From assembly GCF_039929605.1 (NCBI RefSeq), contig NZ_JBDSQX010000152.1:1-64000 (forward strand): a stretch of DNA of 64,000 bases, read 5' to 3'. Below are positions 7,375 through 16,216 of the stretch, piece after piece; the first letter of the stretch is position 1; every line of letters starts with the position of its first letter. This stretch comes from Pelomonas sp039929605. GTDB lineage: Bacteria > Pseudomonadota > Gammaproteobacteria > Burkholderiales > Burkholderiaceae_C. Position numbers and translations under genes: made by a program. The notes beneath the pieces were generated by a model, which searched no databases, had not been told where the DNA came from, and saw only the letters and a program-made list of their open reading frames with translations.

Positions 7375-7881
7375 TCACGAACCGTTGATTTGAAGCTGCA
7401 TGAAGGCCTTCCGCTGCAAGTCGTACACGACGCCCCAGATAGCTGGGCCACCGTCGCAAATGATGATCGCGCCCTTCCACGGGGGGCCGGCCTCTTTGAG
7501 CACGTCCACCGGAAAGAAACTCCCGTAGATATAGCGCCGCCTCTTGAGGGTGTAGCCCACGTACTGGCGGGCGTAGTTGCCCGAAGCGTGCGGTGCCGCG
7601 GAGCTGTCGCGGGCTGTGGCTGCAGCGACAAAGGCGGGTAGTCCGTTTTCAAGTTCTTTGATCTGCGCCGAGCTCGGAATCCACAGCGCGGCTTTCGGCA
7701 CCTTTGGTGCTTTGCGGCTGCATTGACGAAAAATGCCCGGCGCCTCTTCGAGCGTGAGCAGGGCCACCGCCTCGCTCGCCAGAATGGGTGCCGGCTCAAT
7801 CGCTATGACCAAGCTGGACATCCCGAACAGCAGCAGGAGGATTGTCAGATCCGTCCCAACGGTTGTGACGCTGCTGTTCAT
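7375..7881 (-). CDS. Unknown exported or membrane-anchored protein
   Basis: This 168-residue protein does not match a family I recognise. It begins with a hydrophobic segment (ILLLLFGMSSLVIAI, about residues 13-27) that could be a signal anchor. The rest looks globular, with KRRRYIYGSFFPVDVLKEAG and a C-terminal GGPAIWGVVYDLQRK stretch. The ATG lies 23 bases after the ureC stop on the same strand, so it may be read from the urease transcript. It sits exactly between the true ureC 3' end and the duplicated ureC 3' fragment, so it was either inserted there or trapped by a duplication. A role in urease function is not supported by the sequence. Confidence 0.6.
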   Translation of the reverse strand: MNSSVTTVGTDLTILLLLFGMSSLVIAIEPAPILASEAVALLTLEEAPGIFRQCSRKAPKVPKAALWIPSSAQIKELENGLPAFVAAATARDSSAAPHASGNYARQYVGYTLKRRRYIYGSFFPVDVLKEAGPPWKGAIIICDGGPAIWGVVYDLQRKAFMQLQINGS

Positions 7882-7904
7882 ATCAATGCACGGAATCGGA
7901 TGCC

Positions 7905-9619
<1,715 letters not shown>

Positions 9620-9623
<4 letters not shown>

Positions 9624-9925
9624 AGCTTGCCTTGAACCAGACCGCGGAAACCGTAGACGGTGCGGTCACCGCCCAGGTCGACCAGCTCGACCGTGCGCGA
9701 CTGCCCCGGCTCGAAGCGCACCGCCGTGCCGCTGCAGATGTTGAGCCGCATGCCGCGCGCGGCCTCGCGGTCGAAGCCGAGGGCCGCGTTGGTCTCGGCG
9801 AAGTGGTAGTGCGAGCCGACCTGGATGGGCCGCTCGCCGGTGTTGGACACCTTGAGAGTCAGCGTGCGGCGGCCGGGGTTGAGTTCGTGCTCGCCGTCGG
9901 CGGTGATCAGCTCGCCGGGGATCAT
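9620..9925 (-). CDS. ureB: Urease subunit beta
   Basis: This 101-residue structural subunit pairs with UreA and UreC in the urease trimer. It starts MIPGELI and contains the conserved core VSNTGERPIQVGSHYHF and RFEPGQSRTVELV. I chose the ATG at 9925 because it matches the family's N-terminus and overlaps the stop of the preceding 55-residue gene as TGATG; longer readings start with unrelated sequence. Four bases overlap with ureC. The gene is intact. Confidence 0.97.
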
Positions 9926-10092
9926 CACTTGCGGCCCTTGGTGAACCACCAGAAGGCCACGCCGGCTGCGGCCACGAGGGCCAGCGTGCCGGGGCCGTCC
10001 CAACCGTGCATGTGCGGGCCGGCAGCGCCGTGGCCGTCGTGGGCCAGGGCCGAAGCGCCGATCAGGGGCAGCAGCAGAAGCATCTTGCGCAT
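9925..10092 (-). CDS. Small His-rich signal-anchored peptide between ureA and ureB
   Basis: A 55-residue reading frame lies in the ureA-ureB gap. It starts MRKMLLLLLPLIGASALA, a clear signal peptide, then HDGHGAAGPHMHGWDG (four histidines in about 13 residues), then a hydrophobic helix (LALVAAAGVAFWWF) and a basic end (TKGRK). Its stop overlaps the ureB ATG (TGATG), so it looks translated and coupled. The histidine cluster could bind nickel or copper at the membrane; that is inference. The signal-peptide part resembles the start of HupE-type nickel proteins, but it is far too short to be a transporter. Confidence 0.7.
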   Translation of the reverse strand: MRKMLLLLPLIGASALAHDGHGAAGPHMHGWDGPGTLALVAAAGVAFWWFTKGRK

Positions 10093-10101
10093 GGTGTGGG
10101 C

Positions 10102-10404
10102 TCAGGCAATGGGTTGGTGGACGGTCACGAGCTTCGTGCCGTCGGGAAAGGTGGCTTCGACCTGGATCTCCGGGATCATCTCGGCGATGCCGTCCATGAC
10201 GTCGTCCCGGGTCAGGATCTCGCGGCCTTCGCTCATCAGCTGCGCAACGCTCTTGCCGTCGCGTGCGCCTTCGAGGATGGCGGCGCTGATGAAGGCCACA
10301 GCCTCGGGGTAGTTGAGCTTCAGGCCGCGTGCCTTGCGCCGTTCGGCGAGCAAGGCCGCCGTGAACAGCAGCAGCTTGTCCTTCTCACGTGGGGTCAGTT
10401 CCAT
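10102..10404 (-). CDS. ureA: Urease subunit gamma
   Basis: This is the 100-residue gamma subunit of urease. It begins MELTPREKDKLLLF and carries the family segments LKLNYPEAVAFISA and EIQVEATFPDGTKLVTVHQPI. It is full length and intact, nine bases before the small peptide gene. The first codons (ATGGAACTGACCCCACGTG) are repeated upstream in a set of tandem repeats, so duplicate start signals exist on the transcript. No ureD precedes it, unlike many urease operons. Confidence 0.97.
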   Translation of the reverse strand: MELTPREKDKLLLFTAALLAERRKARGLKLNYPEAVAFISAAILEGARDGKSVAQLMSEGREILTRDDVMDGIAEMIPEIQVEATFPDGTKLVTVHQPIA

Positions 10405-10620
10405 CTCGCTACGCTCGATTCGTTCAAGTCAGCACGTGCAGCCGCAAATGCCGGCTGACCTCGGGGAGTGAGTTCCATCTCGCTTCGCTCGATTCTTTTC
10501 AGTTAGCCCGAGCGGCCGCAAAGGCCGGCCGAACACGTGGGGTCAGTTCCATCGCGCTACGCTCGATTCGTTCAAGTCAGCACGTGCAGCCGCAAATGCC
10601 GGCTGACCTCGGGGAGTGAG
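10391..10620. repeat. Three tandem repeats of about 72-76 bp upstream of ureA
   Basis: Units begin at about 10391, 10463 and 10539, each starting GGGG, with a fourth start at 10611. Units 1 and 3 are nearly identical and both contain the ureA start sequence. Unit 2 is more divergent. Each ends in a short dyad (GCCGGCTGACC / GGCCGGCCG region). On the minus strand unit 3 would encode MELTPRV and then run into other sequence. The array occupies the ureA leader and probably affects its expression. Confidence 0.85.
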
Positions 10621-10897
10621 TCCATGCCCGACCTGCCCAGAGTTGCAAAGCCGAGAGGTTAGCGCGAACCGTGCCAGGCGCCGCGACGACTCGGTCACCA
10701 CTTGATGAAGGCCCAAGGCGACGATTGCGGATTTTTCAAGTTCAAACGTGGGTGTCGAACCGGCTTACAGGACGCTGGTCCCAGCAACATTTTTCTCATA
10801 AAAATCCAATCAATTCAAAGACTTGCCTTCCTGGATCAGTTGTTGCTAAAGGCCGAGCTGACAGACCATTTATGTCGCGCGAATTCAGGAGACAAAC
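10621..10897. other. Intergenic region with no recognised gene
   Basis: Between the urease leader repeats and the divergent PEP-CTERM gene I see no coding region. The last about 100 bases are more AT-rich (TTTTTCTCATAAAAATCC) and probably hold the plus-strand promoter, but I cannot place it firmly. With the repeats, the gene-free stretch from ureA is 493 bases. Confidence 0.5.
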
Positions 10898-12004
10898 ATG
10901 AACCGCCCTTTTCGCTTCCGCCCTTCCCCGCTGGCCGCCGGCCTGATGGGCCTGACGATGCTGCTGGCCGCTGGCAGCGCCAGCGCAACCGTCAGCTTCC
11001 TAACCTTCATCAAGGCCATCGACATCAACGCCACGCTGGGGCAGAACAACACCATCGCCATCACCTATGCCGGCGACAAGTTCGTCGGCACTGTCTATTT
11101 CGGCCCCAACAACCTGCAGCTCTACCAGAGCGATCTGAGCGGCGGCAACGTGCAGAAGTTCGGCACGCCGATGCCCACGGGCGGGGGTGAACCGGTGGTG
11201 GCGGCTGGGCTGGGCCAGGCCGGCTTTGCTGCCGGCGCGATCTACGCCTCGGGTTCGGACACCAAGATCTATCGCTATGCCGCCAATGGCGGCGCCCCCG
11301 TGCTCTTTGGCAGCACCGACGATGGCTCAGGCGTGCGCCAGATCTTCTTCGACCCTGGCTCCAGCTTCGGCGGCGTGATGATCGTCACGACGACCTCCGG
11401 CCACGTGTTGAGCTTCGACGCCGGCGGCACCCGCAGCTTGATCGCCAACGTCCATGAAGACACTGAAGGCATGGATATCGCCTCCGCCAATTACGGCCAG
11501 TACGCCGGGCAGTTGCTGGTGGCGTCCGAGGGCTCGGGCAAGATCCGGGCGATCAAGGCCGATGGCACGGTGACCGACCTGCAGCTGCTCAATGTCGGCG
11601 GCAGTGCCATGGCCATCCCGGTCGCCGAGACCGTCAGCACCGTGCCGCTGGACCTGGGCCTGTCGGGCAATCCGCTGGAGGGCTTCTACGTCGCCAACTA
11701 TGCGAGCGATGTGCAGAAGGCCGACGCCAGCCAGTTCGCAGGCCTGCTCGGCGACACCATCGTCACCAGCGAGTTCGGCTCGAATTCAGCGCTCTGGGAC
11801 CTGCACTACAACGGCGACCTGCTCAACAACTTCACCGTCACCCAGGTGGGCACGTTGCCACTGCAGTCCGAGGACGGCATCTTCGTCACGGCACAACGCA
11901 TCAGGGATGTCGGGCAGCCCCTGCCCGAGCCCGGCATGCCGGCGCTGGCCGCGGCGGCCTTGCTGGCCCTGGGCGGCGCGAGCCGCTATCGCCGCAAGGG
12001 CTGA
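10898..12004 (+). CDS. PEP-CTERM sorting domain protein with beta-propeller-like body
   Basis: This 368-residue exported protein has a signal peptide (GLMGLTMLLAAGSASA, to about residue 28) and a C-terminal PEP-CTERM signal at about 345-368 (LPEPGMPALAAAALLALGG then SRYRRKG). The body has repeated glycine- and aspartate-rich strands (for example IYRYAANGG, VLSFDAGG, KIRAIKADG) that look like beta-propeller or NHL-type blades; that is a visual judgement. The start has GGAG at the right spacing. Exosortase would process it in the envelope, but none is encoded here. It converges on the nitroreductase gene with only seven bases between them. Confidence 0.85.
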   Translation: MNRPFRFRPSPLAAGLMGLTMLLAAGSASATVSFLTFIKAIDINATLGQNNTIAITYAGDKFVGTVYFGPNNLQLYQSDLSGGNVQKFGTPMPTGGGEPVVAAGLGQAGFAAGAIYASGSDTKIYRYAANGGAPVLFGSTDDGSGVRQIFFDPGSSFGGVMIVTTTSGHVLSFDAGGTRSLIANVHEDTEGMDIASANYGQYAGQLLVASEGSGKIRAIKADGTVTDLQLLNVGGSAMAIPVAETVSTVPLDLGLSGNPLEGFYVANYASDVQKADASQFAGLLGDTIVTSEFGSNSALWDLHYNGDLLNNFTVTQVGTLPLQSEDGIFVTAQRIRDVGQPLPEPGMPALAAAALLALGGASRYRRKG

Positions 12005-12011
12005 ACAGCGC

Positions 12012-12581
12012 TCAAGGCCAGTCGATCAACACCTGGCCCGGGCCCGGCTTGCGGGACGGGCCGGTCGGCTTGCGGGCCGGGGTGCCCAGCGCGATCCAGC
12101 CCACCAGGGTCTCACCGGGTTCGCAGAAGGCTGTCGCGATGGCCGCGTTGCGGACCTTGGCGCCGCTGAGCATCTTGCCGCCGAAGCCCAGCGCATGCGC
12201 CGCCGTCAGAAAGTTGGCGACGGCGCCGCCGACCGCCGCCCACTGCTCGTGCGCCGGCACCAGCGGGTGGCCCAGGTCGATGCGGGCGACGACGGCGACG
12301 GTGACCGGCGGCCGCAGCGCCCGCTCGGCGTCCAGCGCCGCGCCCTCCTCGCCCTTGCCGGCGGCGCGGGCGGCGTCGGCGAACAGCTCAGCCATGGCTT
12401 GTTTCGCCAAGCCCCGCACCAGCTTGAAGCGGTAGGGCACCAGCTCGGCATGGTCGGGTGCGCGCAAGGCTGCTTGCACCATCAGGGCGAGTTGGGCATC
12501 GTCGGGCCCGGGCTCGGCGAGGTGCTTGGGGCCGACCGAGTAGCGGGTCAGCAGCGCGTCCAGGGCGGCTGTCGCCGTCAT
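12012..12581 (-). CDS. Nitroreductase family protein (YdjA-like)
   Basis: This 189-residue flavoprotein belongs to the nitroreductase superfamily, whose members use FMN and NAD(P)H to reduce nitro groups or quinones. The N-terminal RYSVGPKHLAEPGP and the AALRAPDHAELVPYRF region (about 37-52) match the short YdjA type. The C-terminal EPGETLVGWIALGTP is typical too. It starts eight bases after the apbC stop on the same strand, so both are probably co-transcribed. The physiological substrate is unknown. Confidence 0.85.
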   Translation of the reverse strand: MTATAALDALLTRYSVGPKHLAEPGPDDAQLALMVQAALRAPDHAELVPYRFKLVRGLAKQAMAELFADAARAAGKGEEGAALDAERALRPPVTVAVVARIDLGHPLVPAHEQWAAVGGAVANFLTAAHALGFGGKMLSGAKVRNAAIATAFCEPGETLVGWIALGTPARKPTGPSRKPGPGQVLIDWP

Positions 12582-12589
12582 TGCCGACT

Positions 12590-13684
12590 TCAGCTGTTCT
12601 TGGAGATCGAGATCGTCGGGAACTTGGCCGAGTAGTCCTTGCTCTGCGCCGCCACCTTGGCCGCGACCTTGCGGGCCAAGGCCTTGTAGAGCGCAGCGAC
12701 TTCGCCGTCCGGCTCAGCAGCGACAGTCGGCGTGCCGCTGTCCGCCTGGGCGCGGATGCTCATGGCCAGCGGCAGCGAGGCCAGCAGCTCGGTGCCGTAC
12801 TGGGCCGCCATCTTCTGGCCGCCGTCGGCGCCGAAGATGTGCTCGGCGTGGCCGCAGTTGCTGCAGATGTGCACAGCCATGTTCTCGACGATGCCGAGGA
12901 TGGGGATGCCCACCTTCTCGAACATCTTCAGGCCCTTCTTGGCATCGATGAGGGCGATGTCCTGCGGCGTGGTGACGATGACGGCGCCGGTCACGGGCAC
13001 GCGCTGCGACAGGGTCAGCTGGATGTCGCCGGTGCCGGGCGGCAGGTCGATGACGAGGTAGTCCAGGTCCTGCCAGTTGGTCTGGCGCAGCAACTGCTCC
13101 AGCGCCTGGGTGGCCATCGGGCCGCGCCAGATCATGGCCTGGTCGTCGTCGACGAGGAAGCCGATGGAGTTGACCTGCAGGCCGTGGGCCACGTGCGGCT
13201 CCATGGTCTTGCCGTCCTCCGACTCGGGCCGGCCGCTGACGCCCAGCATTAGCGGCTGGCTGGGGCCATAGATGTCGGCGTCGAGCACGCCGACGCGGGC
13301 GCCTTCGGCATGCAGGGCCAGCGCCAGGTTGGCAGCGGTGGTGCTCTTGCCCACGCCGCCCTTGCCCGAGGCGACGGCAATGATGTTCTTCACGCCGGGC
13401 AGCAGTTGCACGCCGCGCTGCACGGCGTGGGCAACGACGTTCGTGGCGATGGCGACGCTGACGTTGCCGACACCCGGCAACGCCTTGGCGGCGGCCACCA
13501 GCGCCGCAGTCAGCGCCGCATGCTGGCTGGCGGCCGGGTAGGCCAGCTCGACGGCGATGGCCACGTCGCTGCCTGTGAGCTTGACCGACTTGATCGCCTT
13601 GGCCTCGCCCAGCGTGCGCCCGCCGTCAGGGCCTGCCACGGCTTGCAGCAGGGGTTGAAGCGCGGCTTCGGAGATGGCGGTCAT
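12590..13684 (-). CDS. apbC: Iron-sulfur cluster carrier ATPase ApbC/Mrp
   Basis: This 364-residue cytoplasmic P-loop ATPase binds and delivers [4Fe-4S] clusters. It has an N-terminal MIP18-like (DUF59) domain (about 1-90) and then the deviant Walker A motif in ASGKGGVGKSTTAANLA (about 108-124). DADIYGPSQ is the switch region, and CSNCG carries the CxxC that bridges a cluster in the dimer. I chose the ATG at 13684, because the frame extends about 60 residues upstream without similarity. The nitroreductase gene follows closely. Confidence 0.95.
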   Translation of the reverse strand: MTAISEAALQPLLQAVAGPDGGRTLGEAKAIKSVKLTGSDVAIAVELAYPAASQHAALTAALVAAAKALPGVGNVSVAIATNVVAHAVQRGVQLLPGVKNIIAVASGKGGVGKSTTAANLALALHAEGARVGVLDADIYGPSQPLMLGVSGRPESEDGKTMEPHVAHGLQVNSIGFLVDDDQAMIWRGPMATQALEQLLRQTNWQDLDYLVIDLPPGTGDIQLTLSQRVPVTGAVIVTTPQDIALIDAKKGLKMFEKVGIPILGIVENMAVHICSNCGHAEHIFGADGGQKMAAQYGTELLASLPLAMSIRAQADSGTPTVAAEPDGEVAALYKALARKVAAKVAAQSKDYSAKFPTISISKNS

Positions 13685-13852
13685 GGCAAGGAAAAGTTCG
13701 CGTGGAGACAGGGTCAGGAGTCTAGTTTGCATCCAGCCTCCGAGGCCGCTGCCGTCACGCGGCAGACTGATTCGCATCAGCGCCCGTAAAGAACTTTTTC
13801 GTTCGCGGCGGCGCCACAGAGCGCGCCGGGCCGGAGGGCAAACTGCGGACCC

Positions 13853-16093
13853 ATGCATCACTACCGCCTCACCGCCGCCGCTGCACTGCTCGCCTGCAGC
13901 GGCCTTGCTTCCGCCCAGAACACGTCTGCCACCCCCGCCGCCCCGGCCGACTCCGCCTCAGCGCCGCAGCGCCCCACCGGCAGGCCCGCTGCCGACGCAA
14001 GGTCCGCCGAGCAGCTCAAGCGCGTGGAGATCAGCGGCACGGTCAGCGACGACTCCATCCGCCGAGCGTCCACGGCCAGCAAGATCGTCATCACGCGCGA
14101 GGAGATCGAGAAGTTCGGCGACTCCACGGTGGGCGAGGTACTCAAGCGCCTGCCCGGCGTGACCACCGGCGGCCGCCCCGGCCGCGGCGGCGACGTGCGC
14201 ATGCGCGGCATGGGTGGCGGCTACACGCAGATCCTCGTCAACGGCGAACGCATGCCGCCCGGCTTCTCGCTCGACCAATTGCCGCCCGAGCAGGTCGAGC
14301 GCATCGAGGTGCTGCGCGCGCCCACCGCCGAGTACGGCACGCGCGCCATGGCCGGCACCATCAACGTGGTGCTGCGTGAGGCGCTGAAGAAGACGCTCAA
14401 CGAGTTCCGCGCCGGCTTCCAGGTCGAGCGCGACAAGCTCAGCCCCGGCATCAGCTGGAGCCGCAACGACGCCTTCGGCGCCGGCCATGCCTACAACATC
14501 AGCGTGTCCGCGATACGCGGCGAGCGCGGTGACGACATCATCAACGACACCACCACGCGCACCATCGCCACCGGCAACGAGCTGCTGCAAACCACGCGGG
14601 GCCGCGACGAAAACACGCGCGAGAGCATCAACCTGAACAGCCGCGTGCAGTTCAAACTCAGCGGCACGGACAGCCTGACCGTGATGCCGTTCATCGTCGC
14701 GAACAAGTCCGAGTCGAGCTCGACCCTGCTGCGCACCAACGACAGCTACAACCGCGCCGACACGGCCGGCGACAACCGCTTCACGATGGCACGGCTGAAC
14801 CTGCAGTGGATGGCGCGCCCGAGCCGCGAGACGCGCATCGAGTTGCGCGGCGGCCTGGGCCGGGTCAGCGGCGACAGCCACAGCCTGCGCCAGGAAACCG
14901 GCCTCATCAACCGCACGCAGGAAGACACGACCGACAGCAGCGGCCGCAACTGGAACCTGGTCGGCAAGTTGTCACGCAGCCTGGAAAACGACCACAGCCT
15001 CGTGTTCGGTGTCGAGGGCGAAGGCAGCACCCAGCACCAGAACCGCATGACCCTCGTCAACGGCGCGCCGCAGCCAGGTCTGGGCGAGTTCGGCGACGAC
15101 CTGGATGCGTCGACGACCCGCTTCGCCGCCTATGCCCAGGACGAGTGGAACGTCGGCAAGCAGTGGGACTTCTACGCCGGCCTGCGCTGGGAGGGCATCA
15201 AGACCGAGAGCAGCGCGGCCAGCTATGCGGCGAACAACAAGTCCAGCGTCTTCACGCCGCTGGCCCACGCGCGCTACAAGCTCGACGCCAATGGCAAGGA
15301 AAACATCCGCGCCAGCCTGACGCGCAGCTACCGCAGCCCGCAGGTGCAGGACTTGATCGCCCGCCCGAGCATCAACAGCCAGGTGCCTCACCAGGCCAAC
15401 ACGCCCGACCGCGCCGGCAACCCCGACCTGAAGCCCGAACTGGCGACGGGCGTGGAGATCGGCTACGAGAAGTACCTCAGCAAGGGCGGGCTGCTGAGCG
15501 TCAACCTCTTCACGCGCCGGATTACCAACCTGATGCGCAGCGTGACCGAGCTGGAAACGGTGCCCTGGGCCGCCACGCAGCGCTGGGTCTCACGGCCGCG
15601 CAACATCGGCAAGGCCAGCACGACGGGCGTGGAGTTGGAGGCGAAGTTCCGGCTGGACGAGTACTTCGACGACGCGCTACCCGTCAGCATCCGCAGCAAC
15701 CTGAGCTTCTTCACGTCCAAGGTGGAGGGCATTCCGGGGCCCAACAACCGGCTGGATGCACAGCCGAAGGCGACGGCGACGGCGAATCTGGGCTTCGACT
15801 ACCGGCTGCGCTCGCTGCCGCTGTCCATCGGCGCATCGTTGAACTGGACGCCGCAGTCGGTGATCCAGCAGAGCTTGTTGACGGAAGCGACAACGAGCCG
15901 CAAGGCCGTGACGGACGCCTTCGCGCTGTGGAACTTCACGCCGGCGCAGTCGCTGCGGCTGTCGGCCAGCAACTTGGCGCCGCTGGACTACTTCACGGGC
16001 AGCGTGATCAACACAGGTGCACAGGTCATCACGAGCAACAGCGGTGGGGCGAGCTATACGTCGTGGCAATTGCGGTGGGAGATGAAGATCTGA
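13853..16093 (+). CDS. TonB-dependent outer-membrane receptor
   Basis: This 746-residue protein forms a 22-stranded outer-membrane barrel with a plug, importing a ligand with energy from TonB-ExbB-ExbD. It has a signal peptide (LLACSGLASA, about residue 22), a low-complexity linker with a likely TonB box near KRVEISGT (about 55-62), and a plug domain at about 75-180 (GEVLKRLPGV, then RGMGGGYTQILVNGERMPP). The barrel ends in an aromatic-rich C-terminal strand (SWQLRWEMKI). The plug resembles ferric-siderophore receptors, but the ligand is not evident. No transport genes are adjacent. It diverges from apbC and converges on lapD. Confidence 0.92.
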   Translation: MHHYRLTAAAALLACSGLASAQNTSATPAAPADSASAPQRPTGRPAADARSAEQLKRVEISGTVSDDSIRRASTASKIVITREEIEKFGDSTVGEVLKRLPGVTTGGRPGRGGDVRMRGMGGGYTQILVNGERMPPGFSLDQLPPEQVERIEVLRAPTAEYGTRAMAGTINVVLREALKKTLNEFRAGFQVERDKLSPGISWSRNDAFGAGHAYNISVSAIRGERGDDIINDTTTRTIATGNELLQTTRGRDENTRESINLNSRVQFKLSGTDSLTVMPFIVANKSESSSTLLRTNDSYNRADTAGDNRFTMARLNLQWMARPSRETRIELRGGLGRVSGDSHSLRQETGLINRTQEDTTDSSGRNWNLVGKLSRSLENDHSLVFGVEGEGSTQHQNRMTLVNGAPQPGLGEFGDDLDASTTRFAAYAQDEWNVGKQWDFYAGLRWEGIKTESSAASYAANNKSSVFTPLAHARYKLDANGKENIRASLTRSYRSPQVQDLIARPSINSQVPHQANTPDRAGNPDLKPELATGVEIGYEKYLSKGGLLSVNLFTRRITNLMRSVTELETVPWAATQRWVSRPRNIGKASTTGVELEAKFRLDEYFDDALPVSIRSNLSFFTSKVEGIPGPNNRLDAQPKATATANLGFDYRLRSLPLSIGASLNWTPQSVIQQSLLTEATTSRKAVTDAFALWNFTPAQSLRLSASNLAPLDYFTGSVINTGAQVITSNSGGASYTSWQLRWEMKI

Positions 16094-16122
16094 GGTTGGG
16101 TTGGTTGGGTTGCTTTTGCGAG

Positions 16123-16200
16123 GAGAGCGCCTGCTCGCTGCATTGCCGGAAGTCCCGCCCGGCGGCGGACTCCCGGCAATGCCCCGAGCACGCACTCTCT
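16123..16200. terminator. Long imperfect inverted repeat between convergent genes
   Basis: The inner arms, GCATTGCCGGAAGTC (16140-16154) and GACTCCCGGCAATGC (16168-16182), differ at one position and flank a GC-rich loop. The outer arms continue as GAGAGCGCCTGCTCG and CGAGCACGCACTCTC. The whole can fold into a stem-loop of about 78 bases between the convergent receptor and lapD genes. It could stop transcripts from both sides; there is no clear T-tract, so a REP-like origin is also possible. Confidence 0.6.
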
Positions 16201-16216
16201 CTGTCATAGCAAGCAG

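Noticed and set aside
14806..16209. A plus-strand frame of about 467 codons inside the TonB receptor gene
   Set aside because: It is in another frame of the receptor gene and is made of Arg, Gln, Pro and Gly, as expected for a shadow.
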